DNA from: Bacteroidales bacterium
Lineage (GTDB): Bacteria > Bacteroidota > Bacteroidia > Bacteroidales > F082
Length of the DNA: 64,000 nucleotides
Assembly: GCA_017531225.1 (NCBI GenBank)
Contig: JAFXLL010000008.1
Coordinates: forward strand, 95,932 to 159,931
Direction of reading: 5' to 3'
Made by a program: the position numbers and the translations under genes. Shown piece after piece: positions 26,419-34,134 of the stretch (within the stretch, counting starts at the first letter, position 1; the number at the start of each line of letters is the position of its first letter). The notes under the pieces were generated by a model. The model was given only the letters and a program-made list of their open reading frames with translations. It ran no database searches and had not been told where the DNA came from.

Positions 26419-27492
26419 TTATCCTTGAATCATGTTGTATTGACAGACTTGGAGTTTGCCTTCGCCGTCGCGCAGGTGGAAGCCGTTGCCTTGGCAATAG
26501 CGCCACATCTTGCAATGGGCGCATTGGTCGGTCTTCATCCATTTACGGTCGCGATAGACGTTGAATCTGTTTTGCCACACCTTCCAGAAGCTATCTTGGT
26601 AGATGTTGCCTTGATGGTAGTCGCTGCGGATGCTGAGGCAGCCCGAGATGGAGCCGTCGGCGAGGATGGATGCCACGTTGATGCCGGCGCTGCACGAGTA
26701 GTAGTGGTTGCGCACTTCGCCTTCGTATCTTCCTAAGAAGCCGTCGCAGCCGTAGTCAGCGCGGATCTTGCCTTCGAGCCTTGTCTGTTTGATGAATTCC
26801 ATCATTTGAACGAATTGCTCGTTGGAGAGTTTTAGCTCGGGCTCGTTGGCGGCGCGACCGAAGGGAAACACCGTGAACAGGCGCCACCGCTTGATGCCCA
26901 ATGAGATGAGGTAATCGCGGAACTTCGGCAGGTATTGGATGGTGCGTTGGTTGACGCAGGTGATGACATCCCAGGTGAGATCAGGGTGTTGCTTGAGCGC
27001 TTCCACGGCGACGAGTACGTTCTTGAAACTGCTGGAGTTGCCGCGCATCCAGTTATGGTCCTCTTCAAAGCCGTCGAAGCTGACGGCGATGGACTTCAAG
27101 CCGGCGTCAACGTATTCGTTGAGTTTTTGCGGGGTGAGCAGCATCCCGTTGGATACCATGCCCCACACGAAGCCGCGTTGGGAGATGGCTTTGCCACATT
27201 CTGCCAGGTCGGGGCGCACGGTGGGCTCGCCGCCAGTGGTGATGACCATCACCTTGGCGGGGTCTTCGTGCAGCTTGATTTCATCAAGCACGCCGACAAA
27301 GTCGGCGAGGGGCATGTCATCCTTCTCGGAGAGCATGCGACAGTCGGAGCCACAGTGCACACAGTTGAGATTGCACCGAAGGGTACATTCCCAAAACAGC
27401 TGGTGCAGTTCGTGCTCTTCGATCCGGTCTTGCAGCGTGGCGCGGTTGAGTTCGAGCATCAGCCTTTTATATAGGCCGAGCTTCTCACTCAT
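26419..27492 (-). CDS. Radical SAM/SPASM enzyme (TIGR04133-like), partner of the adjacent lipoprotein
   Basis: The 357-residue protein has the radical SAM cluster CNLNCVHC (Cys40, Cys44, Cys47), GGEPTVRPDL (SAM-binding GGEP) and LTWDVITCVNQRT. The C-terminal SPASM region has CSAGINVAS, a GCLSI segment, and CAHCKMWRYC with Cys324, Cys327, Cys333 and a last Cys350, enough for auxiliary iron-sulfur clusters. Such SPASM enzymes modify peptides or proteins. As I recall, the Bacteroidota family TIGR04133 is encoded next to a small lipoprotein, and here the upstream 95-residue lipoprotein gene overlaps this one by 8 bases. The modification made is unknown. An anaerobic enzyme acting in the cytoplasm before export of its partner is the simplest model. 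Confidence 0.85.
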   Translation of the reverse strand: MSEKLGLYKRLMLELNRATLQDRIEEHELHQLFWECTLRCNLNCVHCGSDCRMLSEKDDMPLADFVGVLDEIKLHEDPAKVMVITTGGEPTVRPDLAECGKAISQRGFVWGMVSNGMLLTPQKLNEYVDAGLKSIAVSFDGFEEDHNWMRGNSSSFKNVLVAVEALKQHPDLTWDVITCVNQRTIQYLPKFRDYLISLGIKRWRLFTVFPFGRAANEPELKLSNEQFVQMMEFIKQTRLEGKIRADYGCDGFLGRYEGEVRNHYYSCSAGINVASILADGSISGCLSIRSDYHQGNIYQDSFWKVWQNRFNVYRDRKWMKTDQCAHCKMWRYCQGNGFHLRDGEGKLQVCQYNMIQG

Positions 27493-27772
27493 TCTCTAAT
27501 TCCTTGATTTGTTGCTTGATGCTTTCAGCTTCTTCTCTCAGTCTTCTGGTCTCCTCGCCGTATTGTTTGATGATCTCAGGAGAGCCATAAACACAGGCTC
27601 CTTCACGGCGTTGGATGATGTTGTTGATGGAGTCGAGCTGTTGGGTGAGTTGGACGACTTTTTGATGCTTTTCTTCCTTGTCCTTGTTGACTTTGTTCTG
27701 GGTGGTGCAGCCCACGATGAAAGCCAGTCCTGACAACAGGCCGATCCATACGTTTCTAACGACTTTCTTCAT
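27485..27772 (-). CDS. Small lipoprotein, candidate substrate of the radical SAM enzyme
   Basis: The 95-residue product has a hydrophobic N-terminus and lipobox IVGC with Cys22, so it is a predicted lipoprotein. A charged coiled coil (about 28-57) follows, then a short break REGACVYGSPEII at 56-68 containing Cys60, Tyr62, Gly63 and Pro65, then a second helix (about 69-94). The break is the only non-helical, aromatic/cysteine-containing part, and it is the obvious target or recognition site for the overlapping radical SAM gene. I recognise it as the lipoprotein type paired with TIGR04133-like enzymes. The function of the mature protein is unknown. It starts two bases after the deaminase gene stop. 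Confidence 0.75.
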   Translation of the reverse strand: MKKVVRNVWIGLLSGLAFIVGCTTQNKVNKDKEEKHQKVVQLTQQLDSINNIIQRREGACVYGSPEIIKQYGEETRRLREEAESIKQQIKELENE

Positions 27773-27774
27773 AA

Positions 27775-28254
27775 TTAATATTCTGTTTTATCTGTTTTTT
27801 CTGTCCAAAGTTTAAAGGAACTCAGTGCCTCTTCGTTGAGCATGTGGATGAATGGCACGGAGCGGCGGTCGATGGGCTTGTCGAGTTCTTCGTAGATGAA
27901 GTCATCGGCAAAGTCGATGTCGCGCGCGTCCTTTTTGGTGTTGCCGTAGTACACGCAGCGGAGGTGAGCCCAATAGATGGCGCCGAGGCACATGGGGCAG
28001 GGCTCGCATGAGGTGTATATCACGCAATCGGAGAGGTCAAAAGTGCCCAACTTGCGGCATGCCAGACGAATGGTATTCACCTCGGCGTGGGCGGTGGGGT
28101 CGTTGTCGATGGTGACACTGTTGGAACTACCTGCGATGATCTCACCGTTCCTCACGATGACGGCGCCGAAAGGCCCTCCGCCGTTCCGAACGCTCTCGTC
28201 GGCAAGACGGATGGCCTCGCGCATGAATGTCTTATCTTGTTCAGTAACAATCAT
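27775..28254 (-). CDS. guaD: Guanine deaminase-like nucleobase/nucleoside deaminase
   Basis: The 159-residue protein has the cytidine-deaminase-fold zinc site: HAE at 56-58 (His56 ligand, Glu58 proton shuttle) and PCPMC with Cys86 and Cys89. The C-terminal part, DIDFADDFIYEELDKPIDRRSVPFIH, closely follows that of the B. subtilis GuaD type of guanine deaminase, whose swapped C-terminal end closes the active site; tRNA adenosine deaminases lack it. The reaction would be guanine to xanthine plus ammonia. It overlaps the flavodoxin-like gene upstream by 4 bases and is followed after two bases by the small lipoprotein gene. No purine-uptake or xanthine-use genes are seen here. Confidence 0.85.
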   Translation of the reverse strand: MIVTEQDKTFMREAIRLADESVRNGGGPFGAVIVRNGEIIAGSSNSVTIDNDPTAHAEVNTIRLACRKLGTFDLSDCVIYTSCEPCPMCLGAIYWAHLRCVYYGNTKKDARDIDFADDFIYEELDKPIDRRSVPFIHMLNEEALSSFKLWTEKTDKTEY

Positions 28255-29084
28255 TGTCTTTGTCTAACTACTTGGGTGAATTCAGGGGCTTGACCGTCCA
28301 TTACGTTGACATAAACCTTCATTTGGCCCGCTGGAGGCATGTCTGGGGCATCCTCACGAGGAAGGTCGACGGCGACAAACAAGTATTCGGTGCCACCGAG
28401 AATGGCGCGTGAGCAGAAATACTCAGCCTTGGCATGTATCATCGGGTAGTCGCCAACAGCCGCGTTGAAGATGGCTTCTTCGGTTTCGGTCACAGGTTTC
28501 ATTTCGTTGAAGTCTTCCAATCTGACGAAGTCACCCTCGATGAATTGGTTTTCTTTCAGGAATTGGTCGACCTCATTGGGCATGGCCGCCAAACGTGCTG
28601 CACGGATACCGAAACCCGTGGGTATTCTTGAGTTAGGCAGTTTCCTAACCAAGTCTTGAACGCTTGAGGATAAACCGCCGCTGCCGAAGGTGCAGAAGGG
28701 GACAACGGTCTTGCCGCTCAGGTCGATCTGATCCAACAAGGAAGCAATAGGTGGAGCGTATGTGCCGAACCACACAGGGTAGCCGATGAAGATGGTTTCG
28801 TACTTTTGGAGATTGGCTTTGATGGGTTTGATTTCAGGGATAATACCATTTTTGCGCTCCTGAAGACAGCGGTCGACGGTAGCTTCGAAGTCGCCATCGT
28901 ATGGGTTCACGACGACGATCTCTTCCAAGTCGGCATTCATCCGTTTGGCGATCTCCTGAGCCACGGCCTTGGTGTTTGAAGTCTGAGAATAATAGAGTAC
29001 AAGAGATTTTGGTTTCTTGGGTCCACATGACACGGCGACCATCGTTACTGTCGCAAGGACCAACATGAATTTCAATGCTTTCAT
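28251..29084 (-). CDS. Flavodoxin-like lipoprotein
   Basis: The 277-residue protein starts with a hydrophobic signal ending AVSC (Cys20), a slightly loose lipobox, so it is probably an exported lipoprotein. A flavodoxin fold follows, with LVLYYSQTSNTKAVAQEI, the FMN phosphate-binding loop, then FIGYPVWFGTYAPP and VVPFCTFGSGGL for the two flavin-flanking loops. About 100 extra residues (175-277) form a separate C-terminal part with FNAAVGDYPMIHAKAEYF that I cannot assign. Flavodoxins carry electrons in the cytoplasm, so an exported one is unusual and would need flavin in the periplasm. It heads the five-gene run ending in the glucan synthase and overlaps the deaminase gene by 4 bases. Confidence 0.83.
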   Translation of the reverse strand: MKALKFMLVLATVTMVAVSCGPKKPKSLVLYYSQTSNTKAVAQEIAKRMNADLEEIVVVNPYDGDFEATVDRCLQERKNGIIPEIKPIKANLQKYETIFIGYPVWFGTYAPPIASLLDQIDLSGKTVVPFCTFGSGGLSSSVQDLVRKLPNSRIPTGFGIRAARLAAMPNEVDQFLKENQFIEGDFVRLEDFNEMKPVTETEEAIFNAAVGDYPMIHAKAEYFCSRAILGGTEYLFVAVDLPREDAPDMPPAGQMKVYVNVMDGQAPEFTQVVRQRQ

Positions 29085-29167
29085 AATGAATTGTGTTTTG
29101 TTGTATTTTGATACTAATTTAAAGTTGTAAAATTACAAAAAAATACGATTTCCAATTCAAAAAACGC

Positions 29168-29175
29168 TATTTTTG
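29168..29175 (+). promoter_or_regulatory. -7 element for the hotdog thioesterase
   Basis: TATTTTTG followed by CGGC, 37 bases before the ATG at 29213. No clear -33 box is present at the expected distance. Confidence 0.55.
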
Positions 29176-29212
29176 CGGCCAATTAAAAATTAAAAAAGTA
29201 AAATCCTGATTT

Positions 29213-29620
29213 ATGAACACTTACAAGCACGAGGTTAAATACTACGAGTGTGACCGAATGGGCATCACACACCATTCCAACTACGTTCGCATCATGGAAG
29301 AGGCCCGCGTGGACTATCTCGACCAGTTGGGATACGGCTTTGACCGTATCGAGGCCGAGGGCGTCGTGTCGCCAGTGATTTCCATTAGTTGCAACTACAA
29401 ACGTCCGACCACGTTTAAGGATGTCATTGAAGTGGAGGTGAGCATCAGTAACATGCAGGATCTCAAGTTTGAATTTACTTACACGATGCGAGTGGGCGAT
29501 AAAGTCGTATGCGTCGGACAGAGCACGCATTGCTTTACGGAAAACGGCAAGCCTGTTGTCATCGCAAGAAGGTTGCCAGAGCTGTTTGAGAAGATCCAAA
29601 ACGGCAAAAATGCGGTCTGA
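29213..29620 (+). CDS. Acyl-CoA thioesterase, YbgC/FadM hotdog family
   Basis: The 135-residue protein has the single hotdog fold and the family motif DRMGITHHSNYVRIMEEARVDYLDQLGYG, where the first Asp of the D-x-x-G-x-x-H-x-x-x-Y-x-x-x-x-E pattern is retained (here DRMGITHHSNYVRIMEEAR), and a C-terminal strand TQ-like GQSTHCFT. Such enzymes hydrolyse acyl-CoA or acyl-ACP. It is monocistronic, between divergent and unrelated genes. A second hotdog gene lies at 38302. Substrate is unknown. Confidence 0.85.
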   Translation: MNTYKHEVKYYECDRMGITHHSNYVRIMEEARVDYLDQLGYGFDRIEAEGVVSPVISISCNYKRPTTFKDVIEVEVSISNMQDLKFEFTYTMRVGDKVVCVGQSTHCFTENGKPVVIARRLPELFEKIQNGKNAV

Positions 29621-29648
29621 AACGCCGTCGAGTTAAGTCGGTTTTGTG

Positions 29649-29656
29649 TAACTTTG
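29649..29656 (+). promoter_or_regulatory. -7 element for the outer membrane barrel gene
   Basis: TAACTTTG followed by CAGC, 19 bases before the ATG at 29676, giving a very short leader. No -33 TTTG is seen. Confidence 0.55.
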
Positions 29657-29675
29657 CAGCAACTAATTTTTATTT

Positions 29676-32285
29676 ATGAAAAGATCGTTTTTGTATAGAG
29701 CATTGTTGTTAACGACACTTGTGATGTCGGCAGTTTTTTGTGAAGCTCAGTTCCCAGGGGGTAGACCTCCCGGAGGCCGTCCACCTGGAGGCCGTCCACC
29801 TGGAGGCCGTCCGCCTTTTGGCGACAACAGAGGTGATTGGAATCAGAATCAAAACAATACCCCTATCAAACAGAAGAAAAAAGTCAGGGCAGGGGATACC
29901 TTTACCGTGGTTGGATTGCTGCGCGATGCCAAGACCGGCGAGTTTTTGCCCTATGTGAACCTGGCAGTGCTCGACTCCATCGATTCGACCTTCGTGAAAG
30001 GCGGTATCAGCGATATCAATGGCCGTTTTGAGCTTACAGAAGTGCCTCAGGGCGCTTTCCTGCTTCGCGTGTCGGCCATCGGCTATGAGAATTTCGTGAA
30101 GCCGTTCCATGTCTCCAATAATACCGACCTTGGGACGCTTAACCTCCAGTCGGGCATGATCTCGCTTGGCGAGGTTACCGTGAGCGCCGAACGCCCGATT
30201 TACGCCATGGATGGTGAGAAGCTCGTTTACAACGTCACCGAAGACCCTTCTATTCAAACAGGTACCACCGAGGATGCCTTGCAGAATGCCCCAGGTGTGG
30301 AAGTCGATGTGGAAGGCAATATCACGTTAAGAGGTGTGTCGAGCGTAGAGATCTGGATCAACGACAAGCCTTCGAAGCTTACCGAGGAGAACCTGAAGAC
30401 CTATCTCCAGACGCTTCCAGCCAACGCCATCGCCCGTATCGAGACCATCACCAACCCCTCAGCCAAGTATGCCACGGATGCCGAGGCGGTGATCAATATT
30501 GTGACTTCGGCCCACATCAAGAGCAATCAGTTTGTGAGCTTCGGCGTGAACGGCTCTAACCAGCCTTTCGTGTCACCTTGGGTCAGCTATATGTGGAAAA
30601 AGGAAAAACTGAGCATTAACCTGTTCGCCTCAGGTCGTTACAGCGATAGGCTTAACACCGTTGAGGGATGGGAGATGACCCGCCAAAAGACCGATACAGA
30701 AGGCGTGTACGACACTGTTTGGTACAAGACTTCCTCTCAAAATGAGGACAACCGCAGAATCAGCGGAAACTTCTTTGCGAATGTCGATTACGAAATCGAC
30801 TCCATGAGCGATATCTCTGTTGACGCAGGCGGTTTCTACAACAACAGCAAAAACTATAGCAGCCGTCTAGAGGATTGGGAGTTTTACATCCCTGTCGACA
30901 GTGTCTCAAGCTATAGCATCGGCGACACCACCAGAGGCCAGTCGGGCTTTGGTCACTTTGGCGTCGACTACACCAAGAAGTTCGATGAGAAAGGCCATAA
31001 TCTTCGCATTGGCGTGAACTCCAGAATCTCGAAAAACGCTAGTAAGCAGTGGTACAACCGTTTCTACGACGTTTACAAAGACCGTGACGAGAACCGCTAT
31101 CTGCTGACTGACCAGTTCAATTACGGCGTCAGCTTGGATGCCCGTTACAACCGTCCTTACAGCGATGATGGCGAACTCAGCTATGGCTTGCGTGCCGATC
31201 ATCAGCAGCATAACAACGACTATCAGCGCTATTATTCCAACGACGGAGGCTTGAATTACGATAGCATCGACGTGCTTCGTACCTACCATTTCAATGGCAG
31301 TGAGACCAGCGTGAACGCTGACGTCAACTGGACTCACCGCTGGGGTGGATTCACGCTGAGCACAGGCGTGGGCGGCGGTGGCGACCGTGTGTTTTACGAT
31401 TACATCAGTGAAATGCCATTTGCCGATAGGAATACCTTGTTCTTCTGGAATGTGCGCCCCTCTATCCATCTGACATACCGTACCGAAGATATGCATAACT
31501 TCAAACTGAACTACTCGTTGCGCATGTCGCATCCCGACGAGGATCAGATCAGCACTTACCGCAGATATGGAGAACAGAGCTATTCAACAGGTAATCCTAA
31601 TGGCTTGAAGAACGGCTTTACCCACAATATGGAGGCAGGTTGGCAGAAGTTCTTCGATAGTTTCGGCAATGTGGGCGTTGAGGCCTACGGTAGTTTGAGC
31701 ACCAACTTGATTGATGATTTGAGGGAATCTGAGTACGATGAGTACCTGAACGATTTCGTTACCTATACCGTTCCTTACAACTTAGGTTCCTCATGGCGTT
31801 ATGGCACTTCGGTCAACATGACTTACCGTCCTTCGGGATTCTTCAATGTGAGACTCTTTGCCAACCTGTATAACTATGGTTATCGTTGGAATGGCGAGAC
31901 TAACGAGAAATGGTCATACAGCATCCGTATCAATGCTTGGGCGAAGATTTTCAACCAGTTGCAGCTGACGGCTTCGGCTAATTACAGATCTCCCACGATT
32001 GGCTTGATGAGTGAGAGCAAGGCGCGTTATTACCTGAATATTGGCGCTCGTAGTGATTTCTTCAAGCGCCGTTTGTCGGTGTTTATCAATGTGCAGGACA
32101 TCTTTAACTGGGGAGCCAAGATTGGTTCAGGTTCGAGCAATACCAACCCCTTGTATCTCTCCGACAGCACCCGAAAGATGTTGAACAGCCGTTATATCTC
32201 GGCTGGTATTACCTTGCGTTTCGGTAAGATGGAGCTCGAGCAGCGTGCTAAGGAGGGCGATACAGAAGCCGGTGATTCCTTATAA
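29676..32285 (+). CDS. Outer membrane beta-barrel receptor with carboxypeptidase-regulatory-like domain and GGRPP repeat
   Basis: The 869-residue protein has a signal peptide (cut near AQ at 25), then four tandem GGRPP units (28-47) and a basic linker. A CarboxypepD-regulatory-like domain follows (about 70-160), with FTVVGLLRDAKTGEFLPYVNLAVLDS. A plug-like region has EDALQNAPGVEVDVEGNITLRGVSSVEIWINDKP, and a large barrel of beta-strands ends in the aromatic residues GITLRFGKM. This matches the outer membrane beta-barrel (OMP_b-brl) relatives of TonB-dependent receptors; a TonB box is not clear. No SusD partner is adjacent. The cargo is unknown. The proline-glycine-arginine repeat is unusual for such a protein. 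Confidence 0.85.
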   Translation: MKRSFLYRALLLTTLVMSAVFCEAQFPGGRPPGGRPPGGRPPGGRPPFGDNRGDWNQNQNNTPIKQKKKVRAGDTFTVVGLLRDAKTGEFLPYVNLAVLDSIDSTFVKGGISDINGRFELTEVPQGAFLLRVSAIGYENFVKPFHVSNNTDLGTLNLQSGMISLGEVTVSAERPIYAMDGEKLVYNVTEDPSIQTGTTEDALQNAPGVEVDVEGNITLRGVSSVEIWINDKPSKLTEENLKTYLQTLPANAIARIETITNPSAKYATDAEAVINIVTSAHIKSNQFVSFGVNGSNQPFVSPWVSYMWKKEKLSINLFASGRYSDRLNTVEGWEMTRQKTDTEGVYDTVWYKTSSQNEDNRRISGNFFANVDYEIDSMSDISVDAGGFYNNSKNYSSRLEDWEFYIPVDSVSSYSIGDTTRGQSGFGHFGVDYTKKFDEKGHNLRIGVNSRISKNASKQWYNRFYDVYKDRDENRYLLTDQFNYGVSLDARYNRPYSDDGELSYGLRADHQQHNNDYQRYYSNDGGLNYDSIDVLRTYHFNGSETSVNADVNWTHRWGGFTLSTGVGGGGDRVFYDYISEMPFADRNTLFFWNVRPSIHLTYRTEDMHNFKLNYSLRMSHPDEDQISTYRRYGEQSYSTGNPNGLKNGFTHNMEAGWQKFFDSFGNVGVEAYGSLSTNLIDDLRESEYDEYLNDFVTYTVPYNLGSSWRYGTSVNMTYRPSGFFNVRLFANLYNYGYRWNGETNEKWSYSIRINAWAKIFNQLQLTASANYRSPTIGLMSESKARYYLNIGARSDFFKRRLSVFINVQDIFNWGAKIGSGSSNTNPLYLSDSTRKMLNSRYISAGITLRFGKMELEQRAKEGDTEAGDSL
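29757..29816 (+). repeat. Tandem 15-bp repeat coding for GGRPP
   Basis: Four in-frame 15-base units (type ggaggccgtccacct) encode GGRPP four times. The last copies differ by single bases. Because the unit is a multiple of three, slippage would change the repeat count without breaking the frame. Confidence 0.85.
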
Positions 32286-32288
32286 TGA

Positions 32289-33200
32289 TTAACCGATCAG
32301 ACTCGCGGCTGTCTTGGCTGCGAGTCTGGCGTTGTTAAGCACTAACTGGATGTTGGAGGCGAGGCTGTCGCCACCAGTGATATCCTTGATTTTAGCTAAT
32401 AGAAATGGCGTTGTCTCCTTGCCGTGGATGCCGCGTTGCTGGGCCTCGGCGACGGCTTCGTCGATGGCTTTGTTGATGCGTTCGGGATCCATGGAATATT
32501 GTTCGGGAATGGGGTTGGTGACGAGCATGCCGCCGCCGAGGCCCATCTCTTGTTTCGCTTTGAAGATGGAGGCCAGTTCTTCGGGACTATCCACTCGATA
32601 ATCTACCTTGAAGCCGCTTTTACGGGTGTAGAAGGCGGGGAGTTCATCGGTGCCGTAGCCAATGACGGGCACGCCTTTGGTCTCAAGGTATTCGAGTGTC
32701 AGGCCGAGGTCGAGGATGGACTTGGCACCGGCACAGATGACCATGACGGGTGTGCGCGCCAGCTCTTCGAGGTCGGCGGAGATGTCCATGGTGGTCTCAG
32801 CGCCGCGATGCACGCCGCCGATGCCGCCAGTGGCAAAGACCTTGATGCCAGCCATAGCGGCGATGATCATCGTCGTGGTGACGGTGGTGGCACCGTCTTG
32901 CCCACGTGCTACAAGCACGGGCAAGTCACGGCGCGATGCCTTGGTGACGGCAGTGCCTTTCTTGCCAAGATACTCGATCTCCTCAGGGGTCAGTCCAGCC
33001 TTCAGTCTGCCGCCGATGATGGCGATGGTGGCGGGTGTGGCGCCGCCTTCGCGGATGGTCTGTTCCACTTTAAGAGCCGTCTCCACGTTCTGTGGATAAG
33101 GCATGCCGTGTGAGATGATGGTCGATTCGAGTGCCACCACGGGCTTGCCTGCCTTTAAGGCGATATCCACTTCTGGGGAGAGGTCAAGATAATTCTTCAT
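32289..33200 (-). CDS. psuG: Pseudouridine-5'-phosphate glycosidase
   Basis: The 303-residue protein has the PsuG pattern: VALESTIISHGMPYPQN, GGATPATIAIIGGRLKAGLT, TTTMIIAAMAGIKVFATGGIGGVHRGAETTMDISADL, ICAGAKSILDLGLTLEYLETKGVPVIGYGTDELPAFYTR and NPIPEQYSM. It reversibly splits pseudouridine 5'-phosphate into uracil and ribose 5-phosphate. The kinase gene upstream overlaps it by 17 bases, completing the pseudouridine degradation pair. No pseudouridine transporter gene is adjacent, which is often present in other bacteria. Confidence 0.95.
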   Translation of the reverse strand: MKNYLDLSPEVDIALKAGKPVVALESTIISHGMPYPQNVETALKVEQTIREGGATPATIAIIGGRLKAGLTPEEIEYLGKKGTAVTKASRRDLPVLVARGQDGATTVTTTMIIAAMAGIKVFATGGIGGVHRGAETTMDISADLEELARTPVMVICAGAKSILDLGLTLEYLETKGVPVIGYGTDELPAFYTRKSGFKVDYRVDSPEELASIFKAKQEMGLGGGMLVTNPIPEQYSMDPERINKAIDEAVAEAQQRGIHGKETTPFLLAKIKDITGGDSLASNIQLVLNNARLAAKTAASLIG

Positions 33201-34044
33201 AGCGTTGCTTCAGTTGCTTGTTGACGGTTTCGGGACATTCGGCGGTGATCATCGCGAGCTTCAAGCCGATGCGCGCGGCTTCTTCGATGGAGGCTTGAGG
33301 GCCAGCCAAGGCGATGCCGGCCATCAGGGCGTCGCCTGAGCCGTTGGTGTTGACCACTTGGCAGGGGAGGGCGTCGAAATGCGTCATCTTGCCTTTCTCA
33401 TAAACGTCTACGCCTTCTGCACCTTTGCTGACAAACCGACGGCCGATGCCATCGATTTCACCGATGATTTCGTTTTCCAGCTTATTGCACTTCAACGTAT
33501 GGATGTGCTTTTTTGCCGAAAGGGACAATGCGAGGCGAACCTTCGGCGCCTTGGCGCCTGAAACGGCGTCAACATAGAGTGGGGCGTAGGCGTGGTCGAT
33601 CAGGAAAGCCAGGCTCTCGGCAGGGATGTTGGTGTCGGCGATGAAGGCATCGACAGGGCCCACTTTCTGAAGCTTGGTGGCAATCCACTCAGGGGTGATG
33701 CCGTCAACGGAGACCATGTCTGACACACCGCCAATCATCTCGCCGTCGCAGTTGTTGATGCTGAGGAAGCAGGAACGGGTGCCTACGGGAGCCGCGTCGC
33801 TGAGGCTAATGTCGACCTTGGCCTTACGGCAAACGTCTGCAGTGAACCACCCGAAGGTGTCGCCTCCGAAGAGGCCCAAAAAGATGGTTTGGTTACCCAG
33901 CAGAGCGAGGCTGTGAGCGATGTTTCGCGCCACGCCTCCCGCCATCAAACGTACGGTTCCTGGGTTGGAGTCGTTAGGCACGAATTGATTGAAGGTTGTC
34001 GCTATGATATCGGCGTTAGCGCCGCCAATGATACAGAATCTCAT
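33184..34044 (-). CDS. psuK: PfkB-family kinase, probable pseudouridine kinase
   Basis: The 286-residue protein is a ribokinase-type kinase: CIIGGANADIIATTFNQF at the start, GTVRLMAGGVARNIAHSLALLG, and the C-terminal catalytic NTNGSGDALMAGIALAG, with the Asp of GSGDA as base. Immediate overlap with psuG makes pseudouridine the likely substrate, phosphorylated at the 5' position. Without that neighbour, another nucleoside or sugar kinase would be equally possible. Its promoter at 34071-34101 is close to the consensus. Confidence 0.9.
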   Translation of the reverse strand: MRFCIIGGANADIIATTFNQFVPNDSNPGTVRLMAGGVARNIAHSLALLGNQTIFLGLFGGDTFGWFTADVCRKAKVDISLSDAAPVGTRSCFLSINNCDGEMIGGVSDMVSVDGITPEWIATKLQKVGPVDAFIADTNIPAESLAFLIDHAYAPLYVDAVSGAKAPKVRLALSLSAKKHIHTLKCNKLENEIIGEIDGIGRRFVSKGAEGVDVYEKGKMTHFDALPCQVVNTNGSGDALMAGIALAGPQASIEEAARIGLKLAMITAECPETVNKQLKQRYEELS

Positions 34045-34070
34045 GGTATGGGTGTTTTGATTATTCGGGA

Positions 34071-34101
34071 CAAAATTACGAGTTTTGTATGAAATAACAA
34101 A
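34071..34101 (-). promoter_or_regulatory. Promoter of psuK-psuG
   Basis: On the minus strand TTTG (34098-34101), a 19-base spacer and TAATTTTG (34071-34078) match the consensus exactly. The TTTG lies in the 3' flank of the tRNA-Arg terminator hairpin, so terminator and promoter share sequence. Confidence 0.8.
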
Positions 34102-34126
34102 GCCCTGCTCATAGAACAGGGCTTTT
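34101..34126. terminator. Terminator hairpin after tRNA-Arg
   Basis: AGCCCTG (34101-34107) pairs with CAGGGCT (34116-34122). On the plus strand a T run follows; on the minus strand, where the tRNA is transcribed, the flank reads TTTG with fewer Ts. It can work in the tRNA direction and forms part of the psuK promoter. Confidence 0.7.
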
Positions 34127-34134
34127 TGATTTCG

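Noticed and set aside
29757-29816. 15-base repeats considered as a non-coding repeat array
   Set aside because: They are in frame within an outer membrane protein gene and encode GGRPP.
32424-33113. 229-residue plus-strand frame opposite psuG
   Set aside because: psuG is conserved throughout, and the antisense frame has no signature or promoter.
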